Shown: positions 23,002 to 32,255, numbered from the stretch's first letter. The stretch: 64,000 nucleotides of DNA from Thermoplasmata archaeon (GCA_035622275.1 DASPVQ010000007.1:1-64000), one strand, 5' to 3'. Notes: generated from the letters alone by a model not told the origin. Program-made: numbers and translations.

Positions 23002-24177
23002 CTAGGCGCCCCGGCTCGCCCGGGGGCGCTCGGCCGCCGCCGCGACCCCGGGGGCCTCGACGCTCGCCGGGCGGTCCTTCGCGACGAAGTCGCCGAGCGA
23101 CGGTCGCGTGGCGAGCGCGTACCACGGTGCGAGGATGTCGATGAGCGCGCCGACGAGGGCGTGCGCCAGGAAGCGGCCGCGCGAGATCGAGCGGGGCAGG
23201 TACTCGCGGTGGAGCCGGTACCCCTCGAGGTAGCCGGTCGCCATCGAGACCCACACGAACCCCGTGAAGATCCCCGTGACGATGAGCAGCGGGCCGTAGC
23301 GGAACTGTAGGCTCAACGCGAGGACCAGGGTCGACGGCAGCGCGCTGAACCAGGTGAGGGCGGAGTAGAGCAGCGTGAGCCGACGGCGGGCCGGCAGCTC
23401 GCGCGAGCGATGGAGCGCGAAGAGGATCCCGTGGACCCAGCGGCGGCGCTGGCGGAGTTGGTCGGCCAGCGAGAACGCCCCCTTCTCGTAGGCGAAGCCC
23501 TTGAGCACCCCGAAGACGGCGCCGAAGCGGGCGCGCGCCCGGATCTCGAACGTGAGGTCCTCGGCGGGCGCGTAGCCGACCGCGTCCCATCCGACCTCGT
23601 CCTCGACGTCCGAGCGGATGAGGATGTGCGAGCCGTGGAAGCCGGCGGTCGGGTTGGCGGGCAGGGTCATCGAGTCGAGGACGCGAAAGTCATCGTAGGT
23701 GCGCGTCAGCTCCTGGATGTGGCTCGGGGTCCCGGCCCAGTCGATCGGGTAGAGGATCACGCCGACGCCGACCTTTAGCCGGTCCTGCTGGACGAAGTCG
23801 GAGATCCCGAGGAGGGTATCCTGGCCGACGCACGTCTCCTCGTCCTGGTGGTACACCCAGGTGGCCGGGCCCGAGAGGCCCAGCGCCTGGCGGCGCTCGA
23901 CGGCGAACTGGAGCGCGCGGGCCTTGCCCGACGTGCCGAGCGGCGTCGCGTAGCTACGGGGCACGACCAGGATCCGCACGCCGTCGCGGCGCAGCGCCTC
24001 ATAGACGGCCGGGGACGTCGCGTAGCCCTCGGGCTCGACGACCAGCCACACCTCGATCCGGTAGGCGAGCCGGGCCGTGTGGCGCGCCCAGTAGAGGACG
24101 GAGCGGGCGCTCTCCTCGAGCGCGCCGACGTTCTTCCCGATCGCGGTGATCTGGAAGAGGACCGTGGTCGACCTCAC
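23002..24177 (-). CDS. family 2 glycosyltransferase, egghead-like, membrane-bound
   Basis: The 391-residue protein resembles the beta-1,4-mannosyltransferase Egghead group of processive GT2 enzymes. It has a GT-A domain with 'YHQDEETCVG' (metal-binding DxE-type motif), 'HGSHILIRSDVEDEVGW', 'PAEDLTFEIRAR' (general-base ED) and the QRRRWVHG motif, then three or four C-terminal membrane segments. It probably transfers sugars to a lipid or builds a polysaccharide at the membrane. Its GTG start overlaps the TGA of the upstream membrane-protein gene (GTGA), so the two are co-translated. Confidence 0.87.
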   Translation of the reverse strand: MRSTTVLFQITAIGKNVGALEESARSVLYWARHTARLAYRIEVWLVVEPEGYATSPAVYEALRRDGVRILVVPRSYATPLGTSGKARALQFAVERRQALGLSGPATWVYHQDEETCVGQDTLLGISDFVQQDRLKVGVGVILYPIDWAGTPSHIQELTRTYDDFRVLDSMTLPANPTAGFHGSHILIRSDVEDEVGWDAVGYAPAEDLTFEIRARARFGAVFGVLKGFAYEKGAFSLADQLRQRRRWVHGILFALHRSRELPARRRLTLLYSALTWFSALPSTLVLALSLQFRYGPLLIVTGIFTGFVWVSMATGYLEGYRLHREYLPRSISRGRFLAHALVGALIDILAPWYALATRPSLGDFVAKDRPASVEAPGVAAAAERPRASRGA

Positions 24178-25073
24178 GGCTCCCCCGTCGCCACGTTGAG
24201 GTGGTTGCGGCGCAGGACCCGCTGGGTCGCGAGGAACGACACGACGAAGAACGGCACGGGGACGAGCCAGACGCCCGGGAGCGCCGCCAGCCAGATCGGC
24301 GGGGTCGGTTCGCGTGCGATGATCGACAGCGCCACGAGAACGCCGCTGATGCCGGCCGCGATGGCGACCGTCCAGGCCACGATCGCCCGGCGGCGCGCCT
24401 TCAGGTCGTCGATCGTCCGATTGTAGCGCTCGGCGGTGAAATTACCGTACTGCGCGGCGGTCGGAGCGCGGACGCTCGCGGGCCCGCGGCGCGCGTCGGT
24501 CGCGCTCGCGGCAAGACCCGGCGAGTCCGCCGGGTCCGGCGTCGGGCCACGGTGGAGGAAATCGATCTCGCGCGCGGCCTTTCCGAGCTCCGCCTCGAGC
24601 CGTTCGGCGGCCTGGTGGAGGTCGTGCCAGCGCTCGTCCATCTCCCGCAAGCCCTCGCCGATCTCGCTCACCGAGGCGCTTGCGTAGTCGATCCGCTGGG
24701 CGAGGTACGGGCTCACGTCCCCCGCCGGAGTCGTCCCGGCCGCCGAGCCGGGCGCGGGCGTTCGGCCGCCGTCCTGCGCCGTCGGAACCGGTGCGGTGGG
24801 CGAGGCCTTCCCCGTGGCGCCGGGGCCCCGTCGGGGTCGAAGCTCCTCGTCCATCTCGGCGATCTGCGCGAGGACCTCGCTCGGGTCCGCCCAGGCGATC
24901 GCGTCGGGGGCGCTCGCAGGCGGTGCCTCGTCGATGGGGGGCTCCGCGCGACGTGGGGGAGCGCGCGTGCGAGACGCCTTCTCCGTCGTCACCATCACGT
25001 CCCGCGCCGGTTCGATGCCGTTCATCGGAAGCGGAGGTCCCGGAACCTCCTCGTCGGCCCGATGCCCGTGCAC
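24174..25073 (-). CDS. membrane protein with coiled-coil region, glycosyltransferase partner
   Basis: I do not recognise a family. The 299-residue protein has a long Pro/Ala-rich, probably disordered N-terminal region (to about 150), a helical segment ('EIGEGLREMDERWHDLHQAAERL', abbreviated) likely to form a coiled coil, and two C-terminal membrane segments (about 230-252 and 260-282). The GTG at 25073 is placed by a TATA-like element (minus sense, 25098-25106) 29 bases upstream. ATG 25025 is an alternative start. The GTGA overlap with the glycosyltransferase suggests the protein anchors or regulates that enzyme. This is inferred from context. Confidence 0.7.
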   Translation of the reverse strand: MHGHRADEEVPGPPLPMNGIEPARDVMVTTEKASRTRAPPRRAEPPIDEAPPASAPDAIAWADPSEVLAQIAEMDEELRPRRGPGATGKASPTAPVPTAQDGGRTPAPGSAAGTTPAGDVSPYLAQRIDYASASVSEIGEGLREMDERWHDLHQAAERLEAELGKAAREIDFLHRGPTPDPADSPGLAASATDARRGPASVRAPTAAQYGNFTAERYNRTIDDLKARRRAIVAWTVAIAAGISGVLVALSIIAREPTPPIWLAALPGVWLVPVPFFVVSFLATQRVLRRNHLNVATGEP

Positions 25074-25217
25074 TTGAGCATTCTCGCGGTTTGGGGAACT
25101 TAATACTTTGCGCGGTTCCGCCGCGGGGCCGTCGTCGCGGCGGCCCCGGCGAGACGATCGACCGCGGCCGCCGAGCCGGGGCGATAGCCTAATCGTCCGC
25201 GCCCGGTCGCACCGCCG

Positions 25218-26135
25218 ATGTACCTCGGGGCCCACATCGGCATCGCCGAGGGGCTTCCCGAGGCCGTGCGCGAGCTCCGACGGATCGGGGGCGAGTCGCT
25301 CCAAATCTTCTCCAAGAGCCCTCAGATGTGGAGCGGGCCGCCGCTCTCGCCCGACGCGGCGACGGCATTCCGGGGGGCGGTCGTCGCCGAGGGAATCCGC
25401 GCCACCGCGGTCCACCACGGCTACCTCATCAACCTCGCGAGCCCGAAATCCGCGACGCTCAAGCGATCGCGCCGCGCGTTCTGGGACGAGATCGGCCGGG
25501 CGGAGATGCTCGGGGTGAACGGCCTGATCTTCCACCCCGGCGCCCATCTCGGCTCGGGGATCGACGCGGGCCTCGCGACGATCGCCGAGAGCCTCGCCGA
25601 CGCCGTCGCGCGGCTCCCCGACGTGCGCGTTCACCTGCTCCTCGAGAACGCGGCGGGCCAGGGGACCGCGCTCTGCTCGACGCTCGAAGAGCTGGCGCGC
25701 GTCCTCGCCGCCGTGGACGCACCGGGCCGGCTCGGGGTGACGCTGGACACCTGCCACCTCTTCGCCGCGGGCAACGACTTCCGGGACGAGGCCGGCTACG
25801 GTCGCCTGCGCGATCGGATCGACGCGACGATCGGCCGGACGGCGGTGCGGGCATTCCACCTCAACGACGCGAAGTCGCCGTTGGGCTCGCATCTCGACCG
25901 CCACGAGAACATCGGCCGCGGGGAGATCGGGGTCGAGGGGTTCCGTCAGCTCGTCAACGACCCGGCGTGGGCCGAGGTCCCGGGATATCTCGAGACCCCG
26001 CTCGACGGCGACGACTACGCACGCTACGCCGCCGACCTCGCGACCCTGCGCTCCCTCCTCGCCGGCGCCGCGCGACCCGCGACGGCGCGCCCCCGGGGGC
26101 GGCGTCGCTCGACGAGTTCCTCAACCGTCAAATAG
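25218..26135 (+). CDS. nfo: endonuclease IV (AP endonuclease)
   Basis: Endonuclease IV cuts DNA at abasic sites in base-excision repair. The 305-residue TIM-barrel protein has the zinc-ligand motifs 'VHHGYLINLASP', 'IFHPGAHLG', 'LLLENAAGQG', 'TLDTCHLFAAG', 'HLNDAKSPLGSHLDRHENIG' (in full 20 residues) and the final 'YLETPL'. A TATA-like 'cctaatcg' (25188-25195) is centred 27 bases before the ATG, implying a leaderless message. The C-terminal tail beyond about 285 is Arg/Ser/Thr-rich and probably unstructured. Confidence 0.95.
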   Translation: MYLGAHIGIAEGLPEAVRELRRIGGESLQIFSKSPQMWSGPPLSPDAATAFRGAVVAEGIRATAVHHGYLINLASPKSATLKRSRRAFWDEIGRAEMLGVNGLIFHPGAHLGSGIDAGLATIAESLADAVARLPDVRVHLLLENAAGQGTALCSTLEELARVLAAVDAPGRLGVTLDTCHLFAAGNDFRDEAGYGRLRDRIDATIGRTAVRAFHLNDAKSPLGSHLDRHENIGRGEIGVEGFRQLVNDPAWAEVPGYLETPLDGDDYARYAADLATLRSLLAGAARPATARPRGRRRSTSSSTVK

Positions 26136-26160
26136 CTCGCCCCTCCTCGCGCGGCCGCGC

Positions 26161-27015
26161 ATGGGGGAGGACGTTCCGGCGACCCTTCTGGAGACCCTCC
26201 AATCGACCGCGCTCGAGATCCGCCGCGACATCATCCGGATGACGTACGCCGCGGGGAGCGGTCACCCCGGCGGAAGCCTCTCGGTCACGGACCTGCTGAC
26301 GGCGCTCGTCTTCCACGAGCTGCGGATCGACCCCGCCCATCCGGACGACCCGGACCGCGACCGCCTGGTGCTCTCGAAGGGGCACGCCGCCCCGGCGCTC
26401 TATGCGGCCCTCAGCCTTCGCGGCTACCTGCCGCGGGAAGAGCTCCTGACCCTGCGCCGGCTCGGGAGCCGGCTCCAGGGTCACGTCGACCGGACGAAGC
26501 TGCCGGCGATCGAGGTCGCGACCGGTTGCCTCGGGCAGGGGGTCGGGATGGCGGTCGGGATGGCGCTCGGCGCGCGGCTCGACAACCGACCGAGCCGGGT
26601 CTACGCCGTCCTGGGGGACGGCGAGTGCCAGGCCGGTCCGACCTGGGAGGCGCTGATGGCCGGCGGCCACTACCGTCTCGGGAACCTCTGCGTGATCCTC
26701 GACCGCAACGGCTACGAGACCGACGGGTCGACCGAGGCGATCCTCGGCATCGAGCCGATCGCCGACAAGTTCCGGGCCTTCCGCTATCGCACGGTCGAGA
26801 TCGACGGCCACGACTTCCGCCAGATCCTCGGCGCGCTGGCGGACGCGCGGCGATACAGCGAGGGCCCGACCGCGATCGTCGCGCGGACGGTCAAGGGCAA
26901 AGGCGTCTCGTTCATGGAGAACACCCACACCTGGCACGGCAAGGCGCCCAACCAGGCCGAGGCGGAGCGGGCGCTCTCGGAGCTCGGGGTCGTCGCGCCG
27001 CAGGTGCGCCGATGA
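26161..27015 (+). CDS. transketolase, N-terminal subunit
   Basis: This is the thiamine-diphosphate-binding half of a split transketolase, 284 residues long. It contains 'GSGHPGGSLS', 'DRLVLSKGHAAPALYAAL' and the ThDP/Mg motif 'VLGDGECQAGPTWEALM' ending near 'DRNGYETDG', plus 'TVKGKGVSFMENTHTWHGK'. With the C-terminal subunit it transfers two-carbon units in the pentose phosphate pathway. The ATG is preceded by 'caaatagctc' centred 28 bases upstream. The stop overlaps the next start as ATGA. Confidence 0.95.
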   Translation: MGEDVPATLLETLQSTALEIRRDIIRMTYAAGSGHPGGSLSVTDLLTALVFHELRIDPAHPDDPDRDRLVLSKGHAAPALYAALSLRGYLPREELLTLRRLGSRLQGHVDRTKLPAIEVATGCLGQGVGMAVGMALGARLDNRPSRVYAVLGDGECQAGPTWEALMAGGHYRLGNLCVILDRNGYETDGSTEAILGIEPIADKFRAFRYRTVEIDGHDFRQILGALADARRYSEGPTAIVARTVKGKGVSFMENTHTWHGKAPNQAEAERALSELGVVAPQVRR

Positions 27016-27965
27016 GCGGCGCCGCCAAGCCTGAGAGCCTGCGCGACGCCTACGGCAGGGCGCTCGTCGAGCTCGGCGAGCGCGATCCGAGGCTCGTCGT
27101 CTTCGATGCCGACCTCTCCGGCTCGACGCGCACGATGCTCTTCGGCCAGAAGTTTCCCGAGCGCTTCTACAACGTCGGCGTGATGGAGCCAACGATGATG
27201 AGCATGGCCGCCGGCATAAGCCTCGGCGGCCGGACGGTCTATGCGAGCACCTTCGCGGTGTTCGCCGCCGGCCAGGCCTACAACTTCGTGCGCCAGTCGA
27301 TCTGCTACAACCGGGCGAACGTCAAGATCGTCGCCACCCACGGCGGCCTCCTCGTTGGCGCCGACGGCGGGACCCATCAGATCGTCGAGGACATCGGCCT
27401 CATGCGCGGCCTCCCCGGCATGACCGTGATCGTGCCCGCGGACGCGCCGACCAGCCGGGCCGCGACGTTCGCGGTCGCCGAGCGGGACGGACCAGCGTAC
27501 GTACGTCTGACCCGGGAGAACCTGCCGACCGTCACCGACGGGACGTTCGCGATCGGACGCGCGGCCGAGCTGCGCGCGGGGACCGACCTCACGATCGTGG
27601 CGGTGGGCGCCCTGGTCGCGCGCGGGCTCGAGGTCGCCGCCGAGCTCGCCCAGGTCGGCGTCTCGACCCGCGTGCTCGACTTCGCCTCCGTCAAGCCGTT
27701 CGACGAGCCGGCGCTCCTGCGCGCCGCGCGCGACACCGGCGCGATCCTGGTCCTCGAGGAGCACACGGTCCTCACGGGCGTCGGGGCGCTCGTCGCCGCG
27801 ACGACGTCGGAGAACTACCCGGTCCCGGTCCGCCGCGTCGGGGTCCCCGACGTCTTCGGGGAGTCCGGGGAGCCCTGGGCGCTGCTCGACCGCTACGGCA
27901 TGTCCCGCGAGCGCATCCGGGACGAGGCGTGGGAGCTCCTCCGGCTGCGGGGCAAGGTACAATGA
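27012..27965 (+). CDS. transketolase, C-terminal subunit
   Basis: This is the pyrimidine-binding and C-terminal half of the split transketolase, 317 residues long. 'RFYNVGVMEPTMMSMAAGIS' carries the catalytic glutamate, 'YASTFAVFAAGQAYNFVRQS' follows, and 'GGLLVGADGGTHQIVEDIGL' and the C-terminal Rossmann-like domain ('LDFASVKPFDEPALLRAA') complete it. The ATGA overlap with the N-terminal subunit gene and the transaldolase gene 27 bases downstream define one operon. Split transketolases are common in archaea. Confidence 0.95.
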   Translation: MSGAAKPESLRDAYGRALVELGERDPRLVVFDADLSGSTRTMLFGQKFPERFYNVGVMEPTMMSMAAGISLGGRTVYASTFAVFAAGQAYNFVRQSICYNRANVKIVATHGGLLVGADGGTHQIVEDIGLMRGLPGMTVIVPADAPTSRAATFAVAERDGPAYVRLTRENLPTVTDGTFAIGRAAELRAGTDLTIVAVGALVARGLEVAAELAQVGVSTRVLDFASVKPFDEPALLRAARDTGAILVLEEHTVLTGVGALVAATTSENYPVPVRRVGVPDVFGESGEPWALLDRYGMSRERIRDEAWELLRLRGKVQ

Positions 27966-27992
27966 GAGGGAGCGCCTGACGGCCGGCGGACG

Positions 27993-28640
27993 ATGCAGCT
28001 GTTCCTCGACACGGCGAGCGTGACCGAGATCCGGACGATGTGGGAGATCGGGATCCTGGACGGGGTCACCACGAACCCGAGCCTCGTCGCGAAGGAGGGC
28101 CGCCGGTTCGAGGACGTGCTGCGCGAGGTCTGCGCGCTCGGCGTCCCGAGCGTCTCGGCCGAGGTCGTGGCCACCGACACGGACGGCATGCTCCGGGAGG
28201 GCCGCCACCTGCGGACGATCCACCCGTCGATCTACGTGAAGGTGCCGATGACGCCGGCGGGCCTGCGCGCGACCAAGGTCCTCTCGAGCGAGGGGACGCG
28301 GGTCAACATGACCCTCGTCTTCAGCGCGAACCAGGCGCTGCTGGCGGCCAAGGTCGGCGCGGCCTACGTCAGCCCGTTCATCGGGCGGCTCGACGACCAG
28401 GGCCAGGTCGGCATGGACCTGATCCGGGAGATCGTCACCATCTACCGCAACTACGCGTTCGGGACGAAGGTCCTGGTCGCGAGCGTCCGGCATCCGATCC
28501 ACGTCCTCGAGGCGGCGAAGATCGGCGCCGACATCGCGACGATGCCCTATTCCGTCATGGAAAAGCTCGTCCAGCATCCGCTGACCGACCTCGGGCTCGC
28601 GCGCTTCCTCAAGGACTGGGAGAAGGTGCCGAAGGGCTGA
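27993..28640 (+). CDS. tal: transaldolase (short FSA/TalC type)
   Basis: The 215-residue protein of the small transaldolase/fructose-6-phosphate aldolase group has '[12 protein letters not shown]', '[14 protein letters not shown]', the Schiff-base lysine in '[12 protein letters not shown]', '[19 protein letters not shown]' and '[13 protein letters not shown]'. It transfers dihydroxyacetone units between pentose-pathway sugars. The short form could also act as a fructose-6-phosphate aldolase. Operon position after transketolase favours transaldolase. Confidence 0.94.
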   Translation: MQLFLDTASVTEIRTMWEIGILDGVTTNPSLVAKEGRRFEDVLREVCALGVPSVSAEVVATDTDGMLREGRHLRTIHPSIYVKVPMTPAGLRATKVLSSEGTRVNMTLVFSANQALLAAKVGAAYVSPFIGRLDDQGQVGMDLIREIVTIYRNYAFGTKVLVASVRHPIHVLEAAKIGADIATMPYSVMEKLVQHPLTDLGLARFLKDWEKVPKG

Positions 28641-28688
28641 GGGGCGGGCCCCCACGGATTATACGGCCCGCGCCCTTGCCCGGCGCCG

Positions 28689-28973
28689 GTGTCGGACCCG
28701 TCGCTCCTCGAGAAGTACCTCCGGCTCACGCGCGAGGCCCTCGAGCGGGTCTCGGCCGCCCCCCCGGCCCGGTCGTTCCTGCGCGGGGCCTCCGACGACG
28801 TCCTGCAGATGGCGCGCGCCTACCTGTCCGACGCGGAGCACTTCTCGGCGGCCGGCGACGCCGACCGCGCCCTCGCGGCCGCGAGCTACGCCCACGGCTG
28901 GCTCGACGCCGGGGTGCGCCTCGGCCTCCTGGACGGAGGTGACGATGACCGACGGTTCACCCTCTTCCGGTAG
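28689..28973 (+). CDS. DUF357 family protein
   Basis: The 94-residue helical protein matches archaeal DUF357: 'LLEKYLRLTREALERV', 'MARAYLSDAEHFSAAGDADRALAAASYAHGWLDAGVRLGLL' (given here only as the family signature in two parts: a YxxDAxxFxxxGDxxxALAAxxYAxGWLDAG pattern). The family is of unknown function and is often near nucleic-acid genes. The GTG start is supported by 'gattatacgg' centred 29 bases upstream. The last 29 bases overlap the translin gene, so the two are coupled. Confidence 0.88.
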   Translation: MSDPSLLEKYLRLTREALERVSAAPPARSFLRGASDDVLQMARAYLSDAEHFSAAGDADRALAAASYAHGWLDAGVRLGLLDGGDDDRRFTLFR

Positions 28974-29601
28974 CGAGGCCCCGGCGCGGTCGACCGGCGT
29001 TCCGGAGCCGGTCCTCGCCACGATCGAGGCGCACCTGCGCCAGCGCGAGCTGCGCCGCGAGGACCTCTACGAACGGGCGCGGCGCCTGCGCCGGCTGGCC
29101 CAGGGCACGATGGTGCGCCTCCACGCGAACGGGGCCGCGAGCGTCGAGCTGAGCGAGGTCCGCCGCGGCATGGCCGACCTCGCCGACTGGCTGCACCGCG
29201 AGGGCCGGGGCGACGAGCCCCTCGCGCTCGACGCCTTCCAGGAGGCGGTCGAGGCGGTGCTCCTCGGCTCGATCGCGGCAGGACAGACGCTGCCGGGCCC
29301 CAGCGAGCTCGGCGTCGATCCCGAGCCCTACCTGCTCGGGCTCGGCGACGTCGTCGGGGAGGTGCGCCGCCGCGTGCTGGACCGCCTCGGCCGCGACGAC
29401 GTCGCCGGCGCGGAGGCGGACCTCGCCCTGATGGAGCGGCTCACGCGCTCGCTGCTGCGCTTCGACACGACCCGCGCGATCGTCCCGCTCAAGCCGAAGC
29501 AGGACACCGCGCGCGCGCTGCTCGAGCGGACGCGGGGCGAGGTCGTCATGGCCCGCTTCCTCGCCCGCGCCCGTCCGTCGGACGGCGCGGGGGCGCCGTG
29601 A
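28945..29601 (+). CDS. translin family protein
   Basis: The 218-residue all-helical protein resembles archaeal translin-like proteins, which form ring-shaped oligomers binding single-stranded DNA or RNA. 'LYERARRLRRLAQGTMVRLHANG', 'DLADWLHREGRGDEPLALDAFQEAVEAVLLG' (patterns abbreviated) and 'PYLLGLGDVVGEVRRRVLDRL' correspond to the family helices. ATG 28945 is chosen because GGAGGTGA lies immediately ahead, inside the DUF357 gene. Its TGA overlaps the GTG of the phosphorylase gene. Confidence is moderate because translins diverge strongly. Confidence 0.78.
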   Translation: MTDGSPSSGSEAPARSTGVPEPVLATIEAHLRQRELRREDLYERARRLRRLAQGTMVRLHANGAASVELSEVRRGMADLADWLHREGRGDEPLALDAFQEAVEAVLLGSIAAGQTLPGPSELGVDPEPYLLGLGDVVGEVRRRVLDRLGRDDVAGAEADLALMERLTRSLLRFDTTRAIVPLKPKQDTARALLERTRGEVVMARFLARARPSDGAGAP

Positions 29602-30392
29602 GCGTCGCGCCCCGGGGCACGATCGCCGTCATCGGCGGCTCCGGGATCCGCGGGATCTTCGGGGACGGGCCCACGACGACCCACCGCCTCGCCACCCCGT
29701 GGGGCGCCCCCAGCGATGCGATCGAGGAGGGGATGATCGGCGGTCTGCGCGTCCTCTTCCTCGCCCGCCACGGCCCCGATCACACGATCCCTCCGCACCG
29801 CGTGAACTACCGCGCGAACGTCGACGCCCTGCGGGCCCTCGGCGCCGACGCGATCCTCGCGATCAACAGCGTCGGCTCGCTGTCGGAGGCGCTCCCGCCC
29901 GGAACGTTCGTGCTGCCGAGCCAGTTCGTCGACTTCACGAGGTCGCGGCCGACCACGTTCTTCGAGGGGGGCCGGGTCTTCCACGTCTCGCTCGCCGACC
30001 CGTTCTGCCCGGACCTCGGCGCGGCCGCCGTCCGCGCCGGCGAGGAGGTCGGGGTGCCGTTCGCCTCGGGCAAGACCTACGTGTGCGTCGAGGGCCCGCG
30101 CTTCAGCACGCGGGCGGAGTCGTCGTTCTTCCGCACGCTCGCCGACGTGATCGGCATGACGCTCGTCCCCGAGGTCACGCTCGCGCGGGAGCGGGCGATC
30201 TGCTACGTCTGCCTGGCGATGGTCACCGACTTCGACGTCTGGGCGGAGCGTCCGGTCGCCGCCCAGGAGATCGTGGCGGTGATGCGCCGCAACGCCGAGA
30301 GGATGGGACGCCTCCTCGCCCGGCTGCTGCCCGAGACCGCGCACGCGCCGACGTGCCGGTGCGCCCGATCGCTCGATGACGCCGCGATCTAG
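29598..30392 (+). CDS. mtnP: S-methyl-5'-thioadenosine (or 6-oxopurine) phosphorylase
   Basis: The 264-residue PNP/MTAP-family protein has 'IAVIGGSGI', '[27 protein letters not shown]' (in part), 'INSVGSL', '[14 protein letters not shown]' and '[13 protein letters not shown]'. It cleaves nucleosides with phosphate, recycling methylthioadenosine from polyamine synthesis or methylthioinosine/purine nucleosides. Archaeal members vary in base preference, so MTA specificity is not certain. The GTGA overlap places it as third gene after DUF357 and translin. The stop TAG overlaps the convergent rpoK stop. Confidence 0.9.
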   Translation: MSVAPRGTIAVIGGSGIRGIFGDGPTTTHRLATPWGAPSDAIEEGMIGGLRVLFLARHGPDHTIPPHRVNYRANVDALRALGADAILAINSVGSLSEALPPGTFVLPSQFVDFTRSRPTTFFEGGRVFHVSLADPFCPDLGAAAVRAGEEVGVPFASGKTYVCVEGPRFSTRAESSFFRTLADVIGMTLVPEVTLARERAICYVCLAMVTDFDVWAERPVAAQEIVAVMRRNAERMGRLLARLLPETAHAPTCRCARSLDDAAI

Positions 30393-30637
30393 CTCGAGCG
30401 CGGTCCGCGCCGCACGGTGATCGGGATCCGGTCGGCCGCGAACTCGAGCTCGGCGATCTCGACCGGATCGACGAGGGTCGGGGCGACGTCGATGAGGATC
30501 GGCGCCCCGAGCGAGATCTGCAGGGCACGGGCTCCGAGGATGCGCGCGCGCTCGAAGCGAGTGAACTCGGCCGCGGCGAGGGGAGCCGGTACCGGTTGCT
30601 CGGGCAAGGGTCCACTCCCCGAAATCGCGGGAACCAC
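30389..30637 (-). CDS. rpoK: DNA-directed RNA polymerase subunit K (Rpb6/omega)
   Basis: RpoK is the archaeal Rpb6/omega homologue that stabilises RNA polymerase. The conserved block '[19 protein letters not shown]', 'GAPILIDV', '[21 protein letters not shown]' is unmistakable. The frame is open up to an ATG at 30730, but a TATA-like box at 30671-30679 (minus sense GTAAATACG) would place the transcript start near 30649, so GTG 30637 is the likely start (82 residues). The region around 30730 belongs to the promoter of the divergent channel gene. Confidence 0.9.
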   Translation of the reverse strand: MVPAISGSGPLPEQPVPAPLAAAEFTRFERARILGARALQISLGAPILIDVAPTLVDPVEIAELEFAADRIPITVRRGPRSS

Positions 30638-30757
30638 CGACGCGCTCAGGGGCTCGGCCACTCGGGGCACCGTATTTACGCCTTGCGGCGCGCGCGCACG
30701 CGCCCGCGACCTCGCGCGGCCGCAAAGCATTAGGCGGCCGGGCGGGCTGCGCCGCCG

Positions 30758-31816
30758 GTGCCGTCGCTACGGTTCGCCTACGCCGCCCGGCTCCTGCGGC
30801 GACTGTGGAAGTTCCTGGCGGCGTACGTCGCCGTCTTCGTCGGGGCCGCGCTCGGCTTCTACCTGCTCGAGGGCTACCAGCCGGGCCAGCTGCTGACCTC
30901 GTTCTACTGGGCGATGGTCACGCTCTCCACGATCGGCTACGGCGACGTCGTCCCGACGAACGCCGACGCCCGCCTCTTCACGATCGGGGTCGCGGCGATC
31001 GAGGTGTTCCTCGGCGCCTACCTCGTCTCGATCGTGATCGCGACGGTGTCGGAGGAGTCGCAGCACCGCGTGCTCGGCACGTTCGGCACCGACTTCGCCG
31101 ACCACATCATCGTCCTCGGCTACTCGGCGGTGGGTCGCGCCGCGATCCGCGAGCTCCTCGCCCAGGGCGAGAAGGTGGCGGTCGTCGCGGAGAGCTCGGC
31201 CGACGTCACGACGCTCCGCTCGCTCGCGAGCGACAAGCAGCTGTTCGCGACCTTCGGGGCGCCCGGGGACGTGGACATCCTCAAGCGGGTCAACGTCGCC
31301 GGGGCGCACTCGGTCGTCGTGGCGACCGGCGACGACACGACCACGCTCATCGCCGCGCTGAACGCTCGGGCGCTGAACCCGCGCATCCGCATCGTGGTCT
31401 CGGTCGGCCGTCCCGAGCTCAAGCAGACGCTCAAGGCGGCCGGGGTCACCTACGTCGCCTCGCCGAGCGAGATGGCGGGCCGGCTGTGCGCCGACGCGGC
31501 GTTCCGCCCCGAGGTCGCGAACATGGTCGAGGACCTGACGACGACCGAGTACGGGGCCGACATGGAGGAGTTCGTCCTGAGCGAGCGGACCCCGATCTCG
31601 ACCCAGGGTCTCGCCGAGGCCGAGGCGCTCGTGCGGCGGGCCTCGGACTGCCTCGTCATCGGCTACGCCCGTGCGACGGCGGACGGGGAGTTCACGACCG
31701 TGCTGAACCCGCCGAGCAGCTTCCGCTTCCAGCCGGGCGACGCGCTGATCGTCGTCGGGACGATCCCGAACCTGCACCGGCTCCAGCGCTGGATCGGCGT
31801 GCCGCAGGGCCGGTAG
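30758..31816 (+). CDS. MthK-like potassium channel with RCK (TrkA-N/TrkA-C) domain
   Basis: The 352-residue ion channel has two membrane helices (about 20-40 and 75-97) flanking the pore loop with selectivity filter TIGYGDV (about 59-65). A cytoplasmic RCK domain follows: a TrkA-N Rossmann fold ('[19 protein letters not shown]', from about 115) and a TrkA-C region ('[19 protein letters not shown]', about 280-345). This matches ligand-gated channels like MthK that open on binding Ca2+ or nucleotides. The GTG start is 27 bases after 'gcattaggc' (30727-30735), suggesting a leaderless mRNA. Confidence 0.95.
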   Translation: MPSLRFAYAARLLRRLWKFLAAYVAVFVGAALGFYLLEGYQPGQLLTSFYWAMVTLSTIGYGDVVPTNADARLFTIGVAAIEVFLGAYLVSIVIATVSEESQHRVLGTFGTDFADHIIVLGYSAVGRAAIRELLAQGEKVAVVAESSADVTTLRSLASDKQLFATFGAPGDVDILKRVNVAGAHSVVVATGDDTTTLIAALNARALNPRIRIVVSVGRPELKQTLKAAGVTYVASPSEMAGRLCADAAFRPEVANMVEDLTTTEYGADMEEFVLSERTPISTQGLAEAEALVRRASDCLVIGYARATADGEFTTVLNPPSSFRFQPGDALIVVGTIPNLHRLQRWIGVPQGR

Positions 31817-31847
31817 GCGCCGGGCGGCCCGGTCCGGGCGCGTCGGC

Positions 31848-32255
31848 TCAGGCGGGCGCCGCGGCCCGCCCCTTGACGATCGGTCCCCGGTCGAGGAACG
31901 ACTGCCACTGGACGATCTGCCGGTCCCGGACGACCGCGCGCCAGGCCGCGGGCACGCGCCAGCGGTTCTCGGCCGGCAGCTGCTCGCCGACGGCGGTGGT
32001 CCCGCTCGCGGTGCCGAACATCGCGACGACCCGTCCGTTCTGGAACCACTCCTTGACCCCGAGGTGGTAGTCGGGGCACTCGCGGAAGCGGGCGCGCCAT
32101 GCCTCCGCGATCCGCTCCCGGCCCCGGACCTCCTGGCCGTCGGCGTCGACGAGCAGGTGGTCGTCGGAGAGCAGGGCGAGCAGGCTCTCGACGTCGTGGC
32201 GGTTGATCTCGTTCACGAACTTGAGGGCGATGCGGGCCGTGTCGGACTCGACCAC
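31848..32255 (-). CDS. SnoaL/NTF2-like protein
   Basis: The 135-residue cone-shaped NTF2-fold protein has 'ALKFVNEINRHDVESLLALLSDDH' (abbreviated), 'GRERIAEAWRARFRECPDYHL' and a C-terminal 'VVRDRQIVQWQSFLDRGPIVKG', characteristic of SnoaL-like polyketide-cyclase/ketosteroid-isomerase relatives. Many such proteins are small-molecule enzymes or ligand-binding proteins of unknown role. GTG 32255 is the preferred start, with an in-frame GTG at 32270 also possible. A TATA-like element (32325-32337, minus sense) lies farther upstream. Confidence 0.8.
   Translation of the reverse strand: MVESDTARIALKFVNEINRHDVESLLALLSDDHLLVDADGQEVRGRERIAEAWRARFRECPDYHLGVKEWFQNGRVVAMFGTASGTTAVGEQLPAENRWRVPAAWRAVVRDRQIVQWQSFLDRGPIVKGRAAAPA

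Noticed and set aside
30638-30730. Longer RpoK starting at ATG 30730
   Set aside because: A TATA-like box at 30671-30679 lies inside this extension and the added residues are low-complexity. GTG 30637 fits family length.
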